Counted from the first letter of the stretch, positions 1 to 16,002 are shown. The stretch: DNA of 64,000 bases from Pseudodesulfovibrio portus (GCF_026000375.1 NZ_AP026708.1:3012001-3076000); one strand, 5' to 3'. Translations and numbers: made by a program. The notes: generated by a model not told the origin, from the letters alone.

Positions 1-1
1 C

Positions 2-247
2 TATCAGGACCGTTCCTTCGACTTCATCACCAAGACTCCTCCGGCCGCAGTGCTGCTCAAACGTGCAGCCAAGGTCGAGAAGGGCTCCGGTGAACCCAAC
101 AAGGAGAAGGTCGGCAAGGTTACCCGGGCTCAGGTCAGGGAGATCGCCGAATTGAAGATGGTCGATTTGAATGCCAATGACATCGAAAACGCCATGCTTC
201 AGATTGAGGGCACCGCCCGCAGCATGGGTCTCGAAGTCAAGGGTTAA
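2..247 (+). CDS. rplK: 50S ribosomal protein L11, 3' part
   Basis: The reading frame is open from the first bases of the window and ends at TAA. The visible 81 residues match the C-terminal RNA-binding domain of L11, including the TPPAA turn and the closing GLEVKG-like tail. L11 binds 23S rRNA in the GTPase-associated centre together with L10-L12. The N-terminal half lies outside the window, so no start can be given. It is followed 13 bases later by rplA, the usual rplKA pair. Confidence 0.95.
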   Translation, partial: YQDRSFDFITKTPPAAVLLKRAAKVEKGSGEPNKEKVGKVTRAQVREIAELKMVDLNANDIENAMLQIEGTARSMGLEVKG

Positions 248-260
248 TGAGGAAATAACA

Positions 261-968
261 ATGCCTAAGCATGGAAAAAAATACCGCAACGCTATCGGTG
301 ATCGTGACACTGATGTGCGAGTCGGTGTCGAGGAAGGCGTCAAGGTCGCTGTCGACAACGCATTTGCAAAGTTCGACGAGACCGTGGACGTCGCTATCAA
401 CCTCGGCGTGGACCCCAAGTACTCCGATCAGATGATCCGGGGCGCAGTCTCCCTGCCCAATGGGCTGGGCAAGGACGTGCGCGTGGCCGTCTTCTGTAAG
501 GGCGAAAAGGAAAACGAGGCCAAGGAAGCCGGTGCCGATTACTACGGTTCCGACGATCTGGTCGAAAAAATTCAGGGTGGCTGGCTCGATTTCGACAAGG
601 CCGTCGCGACCCCCGACATGATGGCAGTGGTCGGCAAGATCGGCCGTGTGCTCGGCCCCCGCGGCCTGATGCCCAACGCCAAGACCGGCACCGTGACCAT
701 GGACGTGGCCACCGCCGTGTCCGAACTCAAGGCCGGTAAGGTCGAGTTCAAGGTCGACAAGGCGGGCGTGCTGCACGCTCCCATCGGCAAGGTCTCTTTC
801 GGACCTGACAAGCTCCTGGAAAACCTCCGGTCCCTGCTGGATACCGTCATGCGCCTGAAGCCCTCCTCCGCGAAGGGCACCTATATGAAGGGCCTGGCCG
901 TGTCTTCCACCATGGGCCCCGGCGTCAAGATCGATCCCTTGACTGTCAGGAAATTCCTGGATAGCTAA
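261..968 (+). CDS. rplA: 50S ribosomal protein L1
   Basis: The 235-residue product begins MPKHGKKYR and contains the L1 signatures [14 protein letters not shown] and the [18 protein letters not shown] stretch. Its length equals that of E. coli L1. L1 forms the mobile L1 stalk at the ribosomal E site and in many bacteria represses its own rplKA mRNA. The ATG at 261 is preceded by AATGAGGAAATAACA. The frame is open upstream to 171, but that extension overlaps rplK and lacks a ribosome site. Confidence 0.97.
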   Translation: MPKHGKKYRNAIGDRDTDVRVGVEEGVKVAVDNAFAKFDETVDVAINLGVDPKYSDQMIRGAVSLPNGLGKDVRVAVFCKGEKENEAKEAGADYYGSDDLVEKIQGGWLDFDKAVATPDMMAVVGKIGRVLGPRGLMPNAKTGTVTMDVATAVSELKAGKVEFKVDKAGVLHAPIGKVSFGPDKLLENLRSLLDTVMRLKPSSAKGTYMKGLAVSSTMGPGVKIDPLTVRKFLDS

Positions 969-985
969 GATAAGTTTATGGATTG

Positions 986-1090
986 CCGGGCTCCTTCGGG
1001 AGCCCTGTAGATAATCGCACGGAAGGTTGAGTCAGAGACGGCAGGTGGGGGACGTTACCCTCTTAATATCCTGCTCAGACAACGCTTTGA
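986..1090 (+). promoter_or_regulatory. Ribosomal protein L10 leader (rplJL leader)
   Basis: The 156-base gap before rplJ holds a GGGCTCC/GGAGCCC hairpin (988-1005). It is followed by a segment reading AGACGGCAGGTGG, then TCTTAATATCCTGC, then TCAGAC. The GCAGG and CCTGC halves (1041-1045, 1070-1074) pair around an internal purine-rich part. This is the recognisable pattern of the conserved L10 leader, where the L10(L12)4 complex binds and represses translation of rplJ-rplL. The assignment is by motif recall; a covariance-model search was not run. Confidence 0.75.
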
Positions 1091-1124
1091 CCTGCTTTCC
1101 GGGCCGAACGACGAGGAGTGGTAG

Positions 1125-1646
1125 ATGAACAGGCAAGAAAAGGCCCAGATCATCGAGCAGCTGCACGAAAAAGCTTCGCGCGCCAGCATCGCCATCGTCA
1201 CCGACTTCAAAGGTCTGACCGTAGAGGAAATGACCAATCTGCGCGCCAAGTGCTATGAAGCCGGAGTCGATTACCAGGTCGTCAAGAATACCCTGGCCCG
1301 GTTGGCTCTTCAGGACACCGATCACGGTGGACTGAGTGAACACCTCAAAGAGAACTGCGCCGTTGCGCTGGGCTACGATGATCCCGTAGCCCTGGCCAAG
1401 ACGCTGGCCGATTACGGCAAGGGGAACAAAAAGTTCTCCATGCGTTTCGGCTCTCTCGAAGGGAAATTCCTTGATACCGACGGCGTGAAGGAACTCGCCA
1501 CAATGCCCAGCAAGCCTGAGCTCTTGAGTTCCGTACTCGGCACAATGCAAGCCGTACCGCGTAATTTCGTGTGTCTGTTCGCAAACATCGAGCGCAAATT
1601 CCTGTATGCCTTGACCGCCATCAAGGACCAGAAGGAAGCCGCTTAA
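1125..1646 (+). CDS. rplJ: 50S ribosomal protein L10
   Basis: The 173-residue protein starts [13 protein letters not shown] and has the L10 N-terminal rRNA-binding domain with [12 protein letters not shown] and [12 protein letters not shown]-terminal helix anchors L12 dimers to the stalk base. It sits behind the L10 leader and 42 bases before rplL, the standard stalk operon. The start has a GAGGAG ribosome site (1113-1118) seven bases upstream of the ATG. Confidence 0.97.
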   Translation: MNRQEKAQIIEQLHEKASRASIAIVTDFKGLTVEEMTNLRAKCYEAGVDYQVVKNTLARLALQDTDHGGLSEHLKENCAVALGYDDPVALAKTLADYGKGNKKFSMRFGSLEGKFLDTDGVKELATMPSKPELLSSVLGTMQAVPRNFVCLFANIERKFLYALTAIKDQKEAA

Positions 1647-1688
1647 ACACAAGGTTCAAAGCGAATCAATTTTTAAGGAGAATTTACC

Positions 1689-2075
1689 ATGGCTGATATC
1701 ACCAAAGAACAGGTCGTCGAATTCATCGGCAACATGACCGTCCTGGAACTGTCCGAATTCATCAAGGAACTCGAAGACGTCTTCGGCGTCGAGGCCGCTG
1801 CTCCCGCAGCCGCCATGATGGTTGCTCCCGCAGCCGGCGGCGACGCTGGTGGCGACGACGAGCAGACCGAGTTCAGCGTCATCCTGACCGGTGCCGGCGG
1901 CAACAAGATCGCCGTCATCAAGGCTGTCCGCGCCATCACCGGCCTGGGTCTCAAGGAGGCCAAGGCTCTGGTCGACGAAGCTCCCAAGGCTCTGAAGGAA
2001 GGCGTTTCCAAGGAAGAAGCCGACGAAGCCGCCAAGCAGCTCCAGGAAGCTGGCGCTGAAGTTGAAGTCAAGTAA
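1689..2075 (+). CDS. rplL: 50S ribosomal protein L7/L12
   Basis: The 128-residue acidic protein has the L12 layout: an N-terminal dimerisation domain, an Ala/Gly/Pro-rich hinge at about residues 38-57, and a C-terminal factor-binding domain with the motif [21 protein letters not shown]12 recruits EF-G, EF-Tu and IF2. An AAGGAGAATTTACC ribosome site precedes the ATG. The hinge contains two consecutive Met residues between Ala-Pro runs, a small variation. Confidence 0.97.
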   Translation: MADITKEQVVEFIGNMTVLELSEFIKELEDVFGVEAAAPAAAMMVAPAAGGDAGGDDEQTEFSVILTGAGGNKIAVIKAVRAITGLGLKEAKALVDEAPKALKEGVSKEEADEAAKQLQEAGAEVEVK

Positions 2076-2097
2076 CTTCAACATCTTAAGCTGACAA

Positions 2098-2143
2098 AGC
2101 AAAGAGCGCTCGTCCTTGCTATAAGGGCGTTGCGCTCTTTGCT
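2098..2143 (+). promoter_or_regulatory. rplL-rpoB intercistronic hairpin (attenuator candidate)
   Basis: AGCAAAGAGCGC (2098-2109) pairs perfectly with GCGCTCTTTGCT (2132-2143), with an additional imperfect inner stem. No T run follows; the next bases are CTGTATGTATATATAATGG. The position between the stalk genes and rpoB is where other bacteria attenuate transcription or process the mRNA, so it may set the ratio of L12 to RNA polymerase. The rest of the gap to rpoB (2144-2365) shows nothing else I can name. Confidence 0.55.
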
Positions 2144-2365
2144 CTGTATGTATATATAATGGTTTAATCGCCTTTTGATTTTGGGTTTGCTCGCTGTAGG
2201 ATGACAATCTGCTCCTCGTCGGTGTGCCGGTGGTTTTGGTTCCGGCTGCAGCTTATCTACCCATTTCCCCGCACCTTGCGCCGTTCTGGCCATGGTGCCT
2301 GACAGAGGGCCAGGGCCCCCCAAACCCGGCGCCCCAACCATCAACCACTCATGCATGAGGGTACA

Positions 2366-5300
2366 ATGGGTCAACTGAGAAAAAAATTCGGCAAAATCGT
2401 CAACACGCTCCCCATCCCGCACCTGCTGGAACTCCAGGTGGATTCGTACAATCGTTTCCTCCAGGCGGAGACCCCGCCGGCCAGCCGTGGTGATTTCGGG
2501 CTTGAGGGCGTGTTCAGGTCCGTTTTTCCCATTGAAGATTTCAACAAGACCGCTAGCCTTGATTTCGTCTCCTATGAAATCGGCGAACCAAAATACGACG
2601 TCGATGAGTGCATCTCGAAGGGCCTGACCTACGAGACACCCATACGTATCACCGTCCGTCTCGTAGTTTTTGACGTGGACGAAGAGACTGACAACCGCAC
2701 GATTCGAGACATCAAGGAACAGGACATCTACTTCGGCACGCTCCCGCTCATGACCGAGAAGGGAACCTACGTGATCAATGGCACCGAGCGTGTCATCGTG
2801 AACCAGTTGCAGCGTTCCCCCGGCATCATCTTCGAGCATGATTCCGGCAAGTCCCACTCCAGCCGCAAAGTCCTGTACTCGAGCCGCATCATTCCCATGC
2901 GCGGCTCCTGGCTCGATTTCGATTTCGATCACAAGGACATCCTGTACGTGCGCATCGACCGCCGCCGCAAGATGCCCGTCACCATACTGCTCAAGGCCAT
3001 GGGGCTGTCCCGGGCCGACATCCTCGATTACTTCTACGACATCGAGTCCTACACCCTGCTCAAGACCAAGGTGCAGCGCACCGTGGTCGCCGAACAGTAC
3101 CGCAAGGAAATCGCCTTCACCGACATCAAGGTCGACGGCAAGGTCGTTATCGCCAAGGGCAAGGACATCACCAAGGGCGCCTGGCGCAAGCTGGTGCGTG
3201 CCGAGGTCAAGAATATCGAGGTCGATCCCGATTCCCTGGTGGGCCAGTACCTGGCCAGGGACATGGTGGACAAGAACGGCGAAGTGCTCGCCGAGGCGGC
3301 CGAAGAGCTTACTCCCGAGCTCATCGAGAGGCTCCGCGAGGCCAAGATCAAGGACCTGGACGTGCTGCACACCCGCGGCATGGAGGTTTCCTCTTCCCTG
3401 CGCGACACGCTCTTGCTCGACAAGACCACCGACATGGAGACCGCGCAGATCGAGATTTACCGTCGTCTGCGCCCCAGCTCTCCGCCCACGCCCGAGATTG
3501 CGTCCAACTTCTTCGAGAACCTGTTCCGCTCATCCGACTACTACGACCTGTCCAGCGTGGGCCGTTACAAGCTCAATTCCCGTCTGAACCAGGATGTGGA
3601 CCTGTCGATCCGTACCCTGACCAACGAGGACATCCTCCTGGCGGTCAGGGAACTGATGCGGCTCAAGGATTCCCACGGCCCGGCCGACGACATCGACCAT
3701 CTGGGCAACCGCCGCGTCCGCCCCGTGGGCGAACTGGTGGAGAACCAGTACCGCATCGGTCTCGTCCGCATGGAGCGCGCCATCAAGGAGCGCATGTCCC
3801 TGCAGGAAGTGGCCACCCTGATGCCCCATGACCTGATCAACCCCAAGCCGGTTGCCGCAGTGCTCAAGGAGTTCTTCGGAACTTCCCAGCTCAGCCAGTT
3901 CATGGATCAGACCAACCCGCTTTCCGAGGTCACCCACAAGCGCCGTCTCTCCGCGCTGGGACCCGGCGGCCTGACCCGCGAACGCGCGGGCTTCGAAGTG
4001 CGCGACGTGCATACTTCGCACTACGGCCGCATCTGCCCCATTGAGACTCCGGAAGGCCCGAACATCGGCCTGATCGTGTCCCTGACCACCTACGCCAAGG
4101 TCAATGACTACGGTTTCATCGAGACGCCGTACCGTAAGGTCGTGGACAAAAAGATCACCAATGAGATCAATTACATGGATGCGTCCAAGGAAGCCAAGGA
4201 AGTGGTGGCCCAGGCCAACGCTCCCCTGGACGACAAGGGCGTGTTCGTCAATCCGCGCGTCAACGCGCGCTTGGCGGGCGACGTTCAGCTGACCGCAGCC
4301 GAAGACGTCACCTGCATGGACATCAGCCCCAGCCAGACGGTTTCCATCTCGGCCGCGCTGATTCCGTTCCTGGAGCACGATGACGCCAACCGCGCGCTCA
4401 TGGGTTCCAACATGATGCGTCAGGCCGTGCCCCTTCTCCAGGCCGAGGAGCCGCTTGTCGGCACCGGCATGGAAGGCCCGGTCGCTCGCGACTCCGGCGC
4501 CTGCGTGCTGGCCGAGGAAGATGGCGTCGTCCACTATGTGGATGCCGAGCGCGTCATCATCAACTACGATAAGGGGTTGTACTCCAAGTCCGGCGGCGCC
4601 AAGCACTACGAGCTGCAGAAGTGGCACAAGTCCAACCAGAACTCCTGCTTCGGCCAGACGCCCCGCGTCCAGGTCGGGCAGCGCGTCCTCAAGGGCGAAG
4701 TCCTGGCCGACGGCCCCGGCATCGACCACGGCGAGCTTGCCCTGGGCAAGAACCTGCTCGTGGCCTTCATGCCCTGGTGCGGTTTCAACTACGAGGACTC
4801 CATCCTCATCTCCGAGCGCATGGTCAAGGAAGACGTGTTCACCTCCATCCACATCGAGGAGTTCGAACTGGTCGCCCGCGACACCAAGCTCGGACCCGAA
4901 GAGGTGACCCGCGACATCTCCAACGTCTCGGAAGAGATGCTCCGCAACCTCGACGAATGCGGCATCATCCGCATCGGTGCGCGCATCAAGCCCGACGACA
5001 TCATGGTCGGTAAGATCACGCCCAAGGGCGAGACCCAGCTGACCCCGGAAGAGAAGCTCCTGCGGGCCATCTTCGGCGACAAGGCGCGCGACGTGAAGAA
5101 CACGTCCCTCAAGGTGCCGCCGGGAATCGCGGGCACGGTCGTGGACGTCAAGGTCTTCAACCGCCGCTCCGGCGAAAAGGACGACCGCACCAAGGCTATC
5201 GAGGATGCCGAACTGGCCGCCTTCGACGTCAAGGAACTGAAGCACATCGCTTCCCTGACGGACGCCGTGCGCGAAAGGATCTGGGATTCCCTCGAAGGGA

Positions 5301-6496
5301 CCAAGCTCAAGAAGGACCTTGTCGGCTCCAAGAAGACCACGCTGGCCAAGTCCGGCGAAGTCATCAGCCGCGAAGCCCTGGACGGCGTCCCCGTCAAGAA
5401 GCTGATCGGCCTCTTCGACAAGGACGCCAATGACCAGCTCAAGCTGATCGTGGCCGACTACGAGTCGCAGGTCGCCTTCATCAAGAATATATATGACGTC
5501 AAGCGCGAGAAGGTTACCGAAGGCGATGATCTGCCTCCGGGCGTCATCAAGATGGTCAAGGTCTACGTCGCCGTGAAGCGCAAGCTCTCCGTGGGTGACA
5601 AAATGGCCGGTCGTCACGGCAACAAGGGCGTCGTTTCCTGCATCCTTCCCGAGGAAGACATGCCGTTCTTCGACGACGGCACCCCCATGGACATCGTCCT
5701 CAACCCGCTGGGCGTTCCCTCCCGTATGAATATCGGGCAGATCATGGAAACCCACCTGGGCATGGCAGGGCGCAAGCTCGGCCAGCAGGTCACCGCCATG
5801 CTGGAAGAGTCCGGCAATTCCCTCAAGGGAATCCGCGAGGAAGTGAAATCCATCCTGGCGACCCCGGACATGGACGAGTTGATCGACACCCTGGACGACG
5901 AGCAGTTCGTCGATGCCCTCAAGAAGCTCAAGAACGGCATCGTCGCCAAGACCCCGGTCTTCGACGGCGCCGAGGAAGACGGCATCTGGGGCTGGCTGGA
6001 AAAGGCCGGTCTCGCCTCCGACGGCAAGTTCATCCTGTATGACGGCCGCACGGGCGAGCCCTTCCACAGCCGCGTCACCGTGGGCATCATGTACATCCTC
6101 AAGCTGCACCACCTGGTCGACGAGAAGATCCACGCCCGGTCCACGGGCCCGTACTCCCTCGTCACGCAGCAGCCTCTGGGCGGTAAGGCCCAGTTCGGCG
6201 GACAGCGACTGGGTGAAATGGAAGTCTGGGCGCTGGAAGCATACGGCGCCGCGTACCTCCTGCAGGAGTTCCTGACCGTCAAGTCCGACGATGTGCAGGG
6301 CCGCGTGAAGATGTACGAGAAGATCGTCAAGGGCGACAACTTCCTGGAAGCCGGCTTGCCGGAATCCTTCAACGTCCTGGTCAAGGAACTCATGTCGCTG
6401 GGTCTGGATGTGACCCTGCACTACGAGGACCGCAAGCGGCCCGGCGCACCTTCCGCGCCGACCATGCCTTCGGCAATGCAGCCGCTGGTGGACTAG
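2366..6496 (+). CDS. rpoB: DNA-directed RNA polymerase subunit beta
   Basis: The 1376-residue product begins [16 protein letters not shown]. It carries the rifampicin-pocket region near residue 505 ([15 protein letters not shown], then [20 protein letters not shown]), with the sensitive-type Gln, Asp, His and Ser residues. The C-terminal part has the [20 protein letters not shown] signature. The ATG at 2366 is chosen over the in-frame ATG at 2351 because GAGG at 2357-2360 is spaced for it and nothing precedes 2351. It is followed by rpoC, forming the catalytic core with rpoA at 26767. Confidence 0.98.
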   Translation: MGQLRKKFGKIVNTLPIPHLLELQVDSYNRFLQAETPPASRGDFGLEGVFRSVFPIEDFNKTASLDFVSYEIGEPKYDVDECISKGLTYETPIRITVRLVVFDVDEETDNRTIRDIKEQDIYFGTLPLMTEKGTYVINGTERVIVNQLQRSPGIIFEHDSGKSHSSRKVLYSSRIIPMRGSWLDFDFDHKDILYVRIDRRRKMPVTILLKAMGLSRADILDYFYDIESYTLLKTKVQRTVVAEQYRKEIAFTDIKVDGKVVIAKGKDITKGAWRKLVRAEVKNIEVDPDSLVGQYLARDMVDKNGEVLAEAAEELTPELIERLREAKIKDLDVLHTRGMEVSSSLRDTLLLDKTTDMETAQIEIYRRLRPSSPPTPEIASNFFENLFRSSDYYDLSSVGRYKLNSRLNQDVDLSIRTLTNEDILLAVRELMRLKDSHGPADDIDHLGNRRVRPVGELVENQYRIGLVRMERAIKERMSLQEVATLMPHDLINPKPVAAVLKEFFGTSQLSQFMDQTNPLSEVTHKRRLSALGPGGLTRERAGFEVRDVHTSHYGRICPIETPEGPNIGLIVSLTTYAKVNDYGFIETPYRKVVDKKITNEINYMDASKEAKEVVAQANAPLDDKGVFVNPRVNARLAGDVQLTAAEDVTCMDISPSQTVSISAALIPFLEHDDANRALMGSNMMRQAVPLLQAEEPLVGTGMEGPVARDSGACVLAEEDGVVHYVDAERVIINYDKGLYSKSGGAKHYELQKWHKSNQNSCFGQTPRVQVGQRVLKGEVLADGPGIDHGELALGKNLLVAFMPWCGFNYEDSILISERMVKEDVFTSIHIEEFELVARDTKLGPEEVTRDISNVSEEMLRNLDECGIIRIGARIKPDDIMVGKITPKGETQLTPEEKLLRAIFGDKARDVKNTSLKVPPGIAGTVVDVKVFNRRSGEKDDRTKAIEDAELAAFDVKELKHIASLTDAVRERIWDSLEGTKLKKDLVGSKKTTLAKSGEVISREALDGVPVKKLIGLFDKDANDQLKLIVADYESQVAFIKNIYDVKREKVTEGDDLPPGVIKMVKVYVAVKRKLSVGDKMAGRHGNKGVVSCILPEEDMPFFDDGTPMDIVLNPLGVPSRMNIGQIMETHLGMAGRKLGQQVTAMLEESGNSLKGIREEVKSILATPDMDELIDTLDDEQFVDALKKLKNGIVAKTPVFDGAEEDGIWGWLEKAGLASDGKFILYDGRTGEPFHSRVTVGIMYILKLHHLVDEKIHARSTGPYSLVTQQPLGGKAQFGGQRLGEMEVWALEAYGAAYLLQEFLTVKSDDVQGRVKMYEKIVKGDNFLEAGLPESFNVLVKELMSLGLDVTLHYEDRKRPGAPSAPTMPSAMQPLVD

Positions 6497-6516
6497 CGAC
6501 GACCATAAGGTAATAG

Positions 6517-6544
6517 GCCCGGCCGGCTCAGCGGCCGGCCGGGC
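6517..6544 (+). promoter_or_regulatory. rpoB-rpoC intercistronic hairpin
   Basis: An 11-bp perfect GC stem (GCCCGGCCGGC with GCCGGCCGGGC) encloses a 6-base loop. No T run follows, so it is unlikely to terminate transcription. It probably acts on mRNA stability or processing between the two large subunit genes. Confidence 0.6.
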
Positions 6545-6575
6545 ATGAGATAACTTTTTACGATAGGGGATATCC

Positions 6576-10730
<4,155 letters not shown>

Positions 10731-10780
10731 ACACGGGAAGTTTATAACACGGCTTTGTGCTGATATAACTGGCTGATAAA

Positions 10781-10811
10781 ATTGGAGAGGCCTCGCCTCT
10801 CCAATTTCTTT
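10781..10811 (+). terminator. Rho-independent terminator behind rpoC
   Basis: ATTGGAGAGG (10781-10790) pairs with CCTCTCCAAT (10796-10805) around CCTCG, followed by TTCTTT. It separates rpoBC from the rpsL-rpsG-fusA genes. Confidence 0.8.
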
Positions 10812-10856
10812 GGCGGGAAGACCGCAAAAGTACATGGATTCTCCGGGGCAAATGCC

Positions 10857-10886
10857 TTGACAACGCCGGAGGATATGGAGTACTTG
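10857..10886 (+). promoter_or_regulatory. Possible promoter of the str genes
   Basis: A perfect -35 hexamer TTGACA (10857-10862) is followed at 18 bases by a weak -10 candidate TACTTG. It lies between the rpoC terminator and rpsL, where a promoter is needed. Downstream a GCGCG/CGCGC hairpin (10898-10912) sits in the leader. Only the -35 element is convincing. Confidence 0.35.
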
Positions 10887-10946
10887 CGGTCCTCTTTGCG
10901 CGAAATTCGCGCGTGGGTAATCTATTAACTAATGATTGGAGGATGA

Positions 10947-11318
10947 ATGCCCACTATTAACCAATTGCTCCGCTCCGGCCGCAAGGCGCAGCCCAAGCGG
11001 AAAAAGACCCCGGCCCTGATGGAATGCCCCCAGCGCCGCGGTGTATGCACCAGGGTGTACACCACGACCCCCAAGAAGCCGAACTCCGCGCTTCGCAAGG
11101 TCGCTCGTGTTCGCCTGACCAACGGCATGGAAGTTACCGCCTACATCGGCGGTGAAGGCCATAACCTGCAGGAACACTCCGTGGTTCTGATCCGTGGCGG
11201 TCGTGTAAAAGACCTTCCCGGTGTCCGTTACCACATCGTTCGCGGTACGCTGGACACCTCCGGTGTCGATGATCGTCGCCGTGGTCGTTCCAAGTACGGC
11301 ACCAAGCGCCCGAAATAA
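10947..11318 (+). CDS. rpsL: 30S ribosomal protein S12
   Basis: The 123-residue protein begins [13 protein letters not shown] and contains the decoding-site motifs [15 protein letters not shown] and [17 protein letters not shown]. The lysines that mutate in streptomycin resistance are wild type. S12 monitors codon-anticodon pairing. The start is preceded by TTGGAGGATGA. It leads the rpsL-rpsG-fusA set. Confidence 0.98.
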   Translation: MPTINQLLRSGRKAQPKRKKTPALMECPQRRGVCTRVYTTTPKKPNSALRKVARVRLTNGMEVTAYIGGEGHNLQEHSVVLIRGGRVKDLPGVRYHIVRGTLDTSGVDDRRRGRSKYGTKRPK

Positions 11319-11326
11319 GGTTTTAG

Positions 11327-11887
<561 letters not shown>

Positions 11888-11902
11888 ATTCGGAGCATTA
11901 AA

Positions 11903-13975
11903 GTGGCAAGAAAAGTACCCAGAGAAAAACAGCGCAATATTGGTATCATGGCCCACATCGATGCGGGCAAGACTACCACGACCGAGCGCATCCTGTTCTA
12001 CACCGGCGTGTCCCATAAGATCGGTGAGGTCCATGACGGCGAAGCCACCATGGACTGGATGGTTCAGGAGCAGGAACGCGGCATCACCATCACGTCTGCC
12101 GCAACCACCTGCTTTTGGCGCGAGCATCGCGTCAACATCATCGATACCCCGGGCCACGTGGACTTCACCATGGAAGTCGAGCGCGCCTTGCGCGTGCTTG
12201 ACGGCGCCATCGCCGTCTTCGACTCCGTGGCGGGTGTCGAGCCCCAGTCCGAAACCGTGTGGCGTCAGGCCGACCGGTACAAGGTTCCCCGCATGGCCTT
12301 CGTCAACAAGATGGACCGCGTCGGCGCGGACTTCTTCCGTTGCGTTGAAATGATGAAGACCCGGTTGGGCGCCAAAGCTGTTCCTCTGCAGCTGCCCATT
12401 GGGGCCGAGGACGATTTCGAAGGCGTCGTCGACCTGATCGAGGGCAAAGCGTACATCTATGATCATCAGGACCATGGTGCCAGCTTCACCACCACCGACA
12501 TTCCCGCCGAACTCCAGGACCAGTACGAGGAGATGCGCGCGGATATGATCGAGGCCATTGCCGAGGAAGACGAGACGCTTCTGGAACGGTACATGTCCGA
12601 TGAGGTGCTGACCCCCGAAGAGCTTCGCGAGGGCGTGCGCAAGGCCACCAACGCCTTGGCCATCTGCCCCGTGCTCTGCGGCACCGCATTCCGCAACAAG
12701 GGCGTCCAGCCGCTGCTCGACGCCATTGTCGACTACATGCCGTCCCCGCTGGACATCGCCATCATGAAGGGCGTCAACCCCGACAACGAAGCCGTTGTCG
12801 AGTGCCCCTGTGACGACGACAAGCCGCTGGCGGCCCTGGCATTCAAGCTGATGACCGACCCGTTCGTCGGTCACCTGACCTTCCTGCGCCTCTATTCCGG
12901 CAAGATCGAGTCCGGTGCCACGTTCATGAACGGCGCCACCGGGAAGAAGGAGCGCATCGGTCGACTTCTGAAGATGCACGCCAACAAGCGTGAGGAAATA
13001 AAAGAGGCATACGCCGGTGACATCGTCGCCGCCGTCGGCCTCAAGAACGTAGCCACCGGCGACACCCTGGCCGATCTCAAGAACCCCGTTGTTCTCGAGT
13101 CCCTGGATATTCCGGAGCCGGTCATCGAGGTGGCTATCGAACCCAAGACCAAGGCAGACCGCGACACCCTGTCCGCCGCCCTCGTCAAATTGGCCAAGGA
13201 GGACCCGTCCTTCCGCGTCAAGACCGATGAGGAAACCGGGCAGACCCTTATCGCCGGAATGGGCGAGTTGCACCTGGAAATCATCGTTGACCGCCTTCTC
13301 AGGGAGTTCAACGTGAATGCCAACGTGGGCGCTCCCCGCGTTGCGTACCGGGAGACCATCTCCGCGCCGAACAAGGTGGATGTCAAGCATGCCAAGCAGT
13401 CTGGCGGTCGTGGCCAGTACGGCCACGTTGTCCTCGAGATCGAGCCCAATCCTGAGAAGGGCTACGAGTTCGCGGACGAGATCAAGGGCGGCGTGATTCC
13501 CAAGGAATACATCCCCGCCGTTGACAAGGGCATCCAGGATGCCATGAAGAACGGCATCACCGCCGGATTCCCGGTGGTGGACGTGAAGGTCAAGCTCGTG
13601 TTCGGCTCCTACCATGAAGTCGACTCCTCTGAGCAGGCCTTCTACATTGCCGGTTCTCTGGCGATCAAGGAAGCCTGCAGAGGTGCAAAGCCGATCCTGC
13701 TCGAGCCGATCATGTCGGTGGAAGTCGTGACCCCCGAGGATTACCTCGGCGACGTCATGGGTGACTTGAACGGCCGCCGCGGCCGCGTGGGCGAAATGGA
13801 AGCCCGCGTCGGTGTGCAGGTCGTCCGCTCGTTCGTCCCGCTGTCCGAAATGTTCGGATACGCCACGGACCTGCGCTCCAAGACACAGGGCAGGGCTACC
13901 TTTACCATGCAGTTCGACCACTACGAGAAGTTGCCGAACAATTTGGCTGAAGAATTGATGAAAGGAACAGATTAA
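11903..13975 (+). CDS. fusA: Elongation factor G
   Basis: The 690-residue GTPase has G1 [16 protein letters not shown]3 DTPGHVDF and G4 NKMDR, followed by domains II-V with [18 protein letters not shown] drives translocation and, with RRF, ribosome recycling. It starts at GTG, 15 bases behind rpsG. tuf, which commonly follows fusA, is absent; rpsJ comes next. Only one fusA is present in the window. Confidence 0.98.
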   Translation: MARKVPREKQRNIGIMAHIDAGKTTTTERILFYTGVSHKIGEVHDGEATMDWMVQEQERGITITSAATTCFWREHRVNIIDTPGHVDFTMEVERALRVLDGAIAVFDSVAGVEPQSETVWRQADRYKVPRMAFVNKMDRVGADFFRCVEMMKTRLGAKAVPLQLPIGAEDDFEGVVDLIEGKAYIYDHQDHGASFTTTDIPAELQDQYEEMRADMIEAIAEEDETLLERYMSDEVLTPEELREGVRKATNALAICPVLCGTAFRNKGVQPLLDAIVDYMPSPLDIAIMKGVNPDNEAVVECPCDDDKPLAALAFKLMTDPFVGHLTFLRLYSGKIESGATFMNGATGKKERIGRLLKMHANKREEIKEAYAGDIVAAVGLKNVATGDTLADLKNPVVLESLDIPEPVIEVAIEPKTKADRDTLSAALVKLAKEDPSFRVKTDEETGQTLIAGMGELHLEIIVDRLLREFNVNANVGAPRVAYRETISAPNKVDVKHAKQSGGRGQYGHVVLEIEPNPEKGYEFADEIKGGVIPKEYIPAVDKGIQDAMKNGITAGFPVVDVKVKLVFGSYHEVDSSEQAFYIAGSLAIKEACRGAKPILLEPIMSVEVVTPEDYLGDVMGDLNGRRGRVGEMEARVGVQVVRSFVPLSEMFGYATDLRSKTQGRATFTMQFDHYEKLPNNLAEELMKGTD

Positions 13976-14001
13976 CGTAGAGCCGAGGATTTTCCCTCAG
14001 C

Positions 14002-14085
14002 TTGACACTGCGGCGTTCGGGATGTACTCATCCCGACCGCTGCAATGAACAGCGCTTTTTTATTTTGAAAGCGCGAGTTGAGATA
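14002..14085 (+). promoter_or_regulatory. Possible promoter and structured leader of the S10 genes
   Basis: TTGACA (14002-14007) and a weak TACTCA (14025-14030) are spaced 17 bases apart in the fusA-rpsJ gap. The same stretch forms a hairpin with a perfect TCGGGATG/CATCCCGA inner stem (about 14017-14036) and an imperfect outer GCGG/CCGC extension. A second hairpin GCGCTTT/AAAGCGC with a T-rich loop follows (about 14055-14079). The first could instead be an fusA terminator or attenuator. L4-dependent control as in E. coli is not demonstrated. Confidence 0.35.
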
Positions 14086-14107
14086 AATCCTTTGAGGAGA
14101 AAGCACT

Positions 14108-14431
14108 ATGTCTGCTTCGACGATGGCGAGCGATCGCATCAGAATTAAACTGAGAGCATACGATTACCGTATTCTGGACAAGGCTGTCACCGAGATCGTT
14201 GACACCGCCCGGAATACCGGTGCGGCAATTGCCGGCCCCGTGCCGCTGCCCACCGACATTCATCGTACCACCGTCCAGAAGTCCGTTCACGTGGACAAGA
14301 AGTCCCGTGAGCAGTTTGAAATGCGCATCCATAAGCGCCTTCTGGATATTCTTGAACCCACTCAGCAGACGGTTGACGCCCTGGGCAAGCTTTCGCTTCC
14401 CGCCGGCGTGGACGTCGAAATCAAGCTCTAG
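14108..14431 (+). CDS. rpsJ: 30S ribosomal protein S10
   Basis: The 107-residue protein has the S10 core ([17 protein letters not shown], then [15 protein letters not shown]). S10 is in the 30S head and doubles as NusE in antitermination. The ATG at 14108 follows TTTGAGGAGAAAGCACT. An internal ATG at 14123 would give a shorter protein but has no ribosome site. It is the first gene of the S10 cluster. Confidence 0.97.
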   Translation: MSASTMASDRIRIKLRAYDYRILDKAVTEIVDTARNTGAAIAGPVPLPTDIHRTTVQKSVHVDKKSREQFEMRIHKRLLDILEPTQQTVDALGKLSLPAGVDVEIKL

Positions 14432-14442
14432 GAGGATTAGTC

Positions 14443-15075
14443 ATGGCTAAGACTCTCGGACTGCTTGGCAAGAAAGTGGGCATGACCCGCATTTTCAAGG
14501 ACGATGGCACTATCTGCCCCGTGACCGTTATCGAGGCAGGCCCCTGCCCGGTCATGCAGATCAAGACCACCGACAAGGAAGGCTACAACGCCCTGCAACT
14601 CGGCTTTGACACCATTGCCGAACGCAAGGTCAACAAGCCCATGAAGGGCCACCAGGCCAAGGCCGGCAAAGACCTCTACCGCACGCTGAAGGAATTCCCC
14701 ATCGAGGCGGTCGAGGAATACGAGCTGGGCCAGGAAATCACCGTGGACATTTTCGCCGCCGGCGAGAAGGTCAAGGTGACCGGCACTTCCAAGGGTAAGG
14801 GTTTCCAGGGCGTCATGAAGCGTCACAACTTCGCCGGGTCCCGCGCCTCTCACGGCGCTGAAAAGGTTCACCGCGTTCCCGGCTCCGTCGGTAACGCCAC
14901 CTACCCCGGTCGTGTCTGGAAGGGCAAGAAGATGCCCGGCCAAATGGGCAACGCCCGCGTGACCGTGTCCAACGTGGAAATCGTCGACGTCCGCCCCGAG
15001 GACAACGTTCTCGTGGTGAAGGGGCAGATCCCCGGCGCCAACGGCGGTCTCGTGATGATCCGCAAGAACGGTTAG
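14443..15075 (+). CDS. rplC: 50S ribosomal protein L3
   Basis: The 210-residue product begins [18 protein letters not shown] and includes the L3 signature around [15 protein letters not shown]3 nucleates 50S assembly and reaches the peptidyl transferase centre. AGGAGG precedes the ATG by eight bases. Confidence 0.97.
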   Translation: MAKTLGLLGKKVGMTRIFKDDGTICPVTVIEAGPCPVMQIKTTDKEGYNALQLGFDTIAERKVNKPMKGHQAKAGKDLYRTLKEFPIEAVEEYELGQEITVDIFAAGEKVKVTGTSKGKGFQGVMKRHNFAGSRASHGAEKVHRVPGSVGNATYPGRVWKGKKMPGQMGNARVTVSNVEIVDVRPEDNVLVVKGQIPGANGGLVMIRKNG

Positions 15076-15086
15076 AGGTGAGTATC

Positions 15087-15707
15087 ATGGCAAAATTACA
15101 GATCATAGATCAGAACAATAAGAAAGTGGGCGATATCGAGTTGGCTCCCGAGGTTTTCGAAGTCGAAATCCAGCCCGAGATCCTCAACCTGGTTGTCCGT
15201 TCCCAGCGCGCTGCCAAGCGCCAGGGCACCCATGCAACCAAGAACCGCGCCTTGATCAATGGCGGCGGCCGCAAGCCCTGGCGCCAGAAAGGCACCGGAC
15301 GCGCCCGTGCCGGTTCCTCCCGTTCGCCCCTGTGGCGCGGCGGTGCGACCACCTTTGGTCCCCAGCCCCGCGACTACAGCTTCAAGGTGAACAAGAAGGT
15401 CCGCAAGCTGGCCCTGCAGATGGCTCTGTCCTCCCGCTTCTCCGAGGAGAAGCTGCGGGTGGTCAACACCATCGAGCTGGCCGAGATCAAGACCAAGGCG
15501 TTTGCCGAAATCGCTGAAAAGCTCGGCCTCGGCAAGACCCTCATCGTGGCCAAGGACATTGATGAGAAGCTGGCGCTGTCCGCACGGAACATGCCCCACA
15601 TCAAGGTCATCGAAGCCGACAAGCTGAATGTTTACGACGTGCTGCTGTACCCCGAGCTGATCATGCTCGAGTCTGCCGCCCAAGACGTTCAAGAGAGGTT
15701 GAAGTAA
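15087..15707 (+). CDS. rplD: 50S ribosomal protein L4
   Basis: The 206-residue protein has the L4 exit-tunnel loop (KPWRQKGTGRARAGSSRSPLW). In E. coli L4 also represses the S10 operon. The ATG at 15087 is used because GAGGTG at 15075-15080 is correctly spaced. The in-frame GTG at 15078 lies within that ribosome site. The stop overlaps the rplW start by one base (TAATG). Confidence 0.96.
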   Translation: MAKLQIIDQNNKKVGDIELAPEVFEVEIQPEILNLVVRSQRAAKRQGTHATKNRALINGGGRKPWRQKGTGRARAGSSRSPLWRGGATTFGPQPRDYSFKVNKKVRKLALQMALSSRFSEEKLRVVNTIELAEIKTKAFAEIAEKLGLGKTLIVAKDIDEKLALSARNMPHIKVIEADKLNVYDVLLYPELIMLESAAQDVQERLK

Positions 15708-16000
15708 TGGATTATTCGAAAGTTCTGCTGAAGCCCGTGGTCTCCGAAAAGGCCAATGAGGCCAAGGAGCAATCCAATCACGTCTCTTTTTACGTCCACC
15801 CCGACTCCAACAAGATCGAGGTGAAGAAGGCCGTTGAGGCAGCCTTCGACGTCAAAGTCGAGTCCGTGAATATCGTCAAGAAGAAAGCAATGCCGCGCAC
15901 GAAGTTCGGCCGGGCCACCGGTGGTCGCATCCCCGGTTACAAGAAGGCCTACGTCAAGCTTGCCGCCGGTGATAAAATCGAAATCTTCGAAGGAGTGTAA
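15707..16000 (+). CDS. rplW: 50S ribosomal protein L23
   Basis: The 97-residue protein starts [16 protein letters not shown] and carries the L23 tip region [17 protein letters not shown]23 sits at the tunnel exit and docks trigger factor and SRP. It is translationally coupled to rplD through the TAATG overlap. Confidence 0.96.
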   Translation: MDYSKVLLKPVVSEKANEAKEQSNHVSFYVHPDSNKIEVKKAVEAAFDVKVESVNIVKKKAMPRTKFGRATGGRIPGYKKAYVKLAAGDKIEIFEGV

Positions 16001-16002
16001 CC

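Noticed and set aside
13976-14107. Truncated tuf gene between fusA and rpsJ
   Set aside because: The 132-base gap translates in no frame to EF-Tu sequence; it holds hairpins and a possible promoter only.
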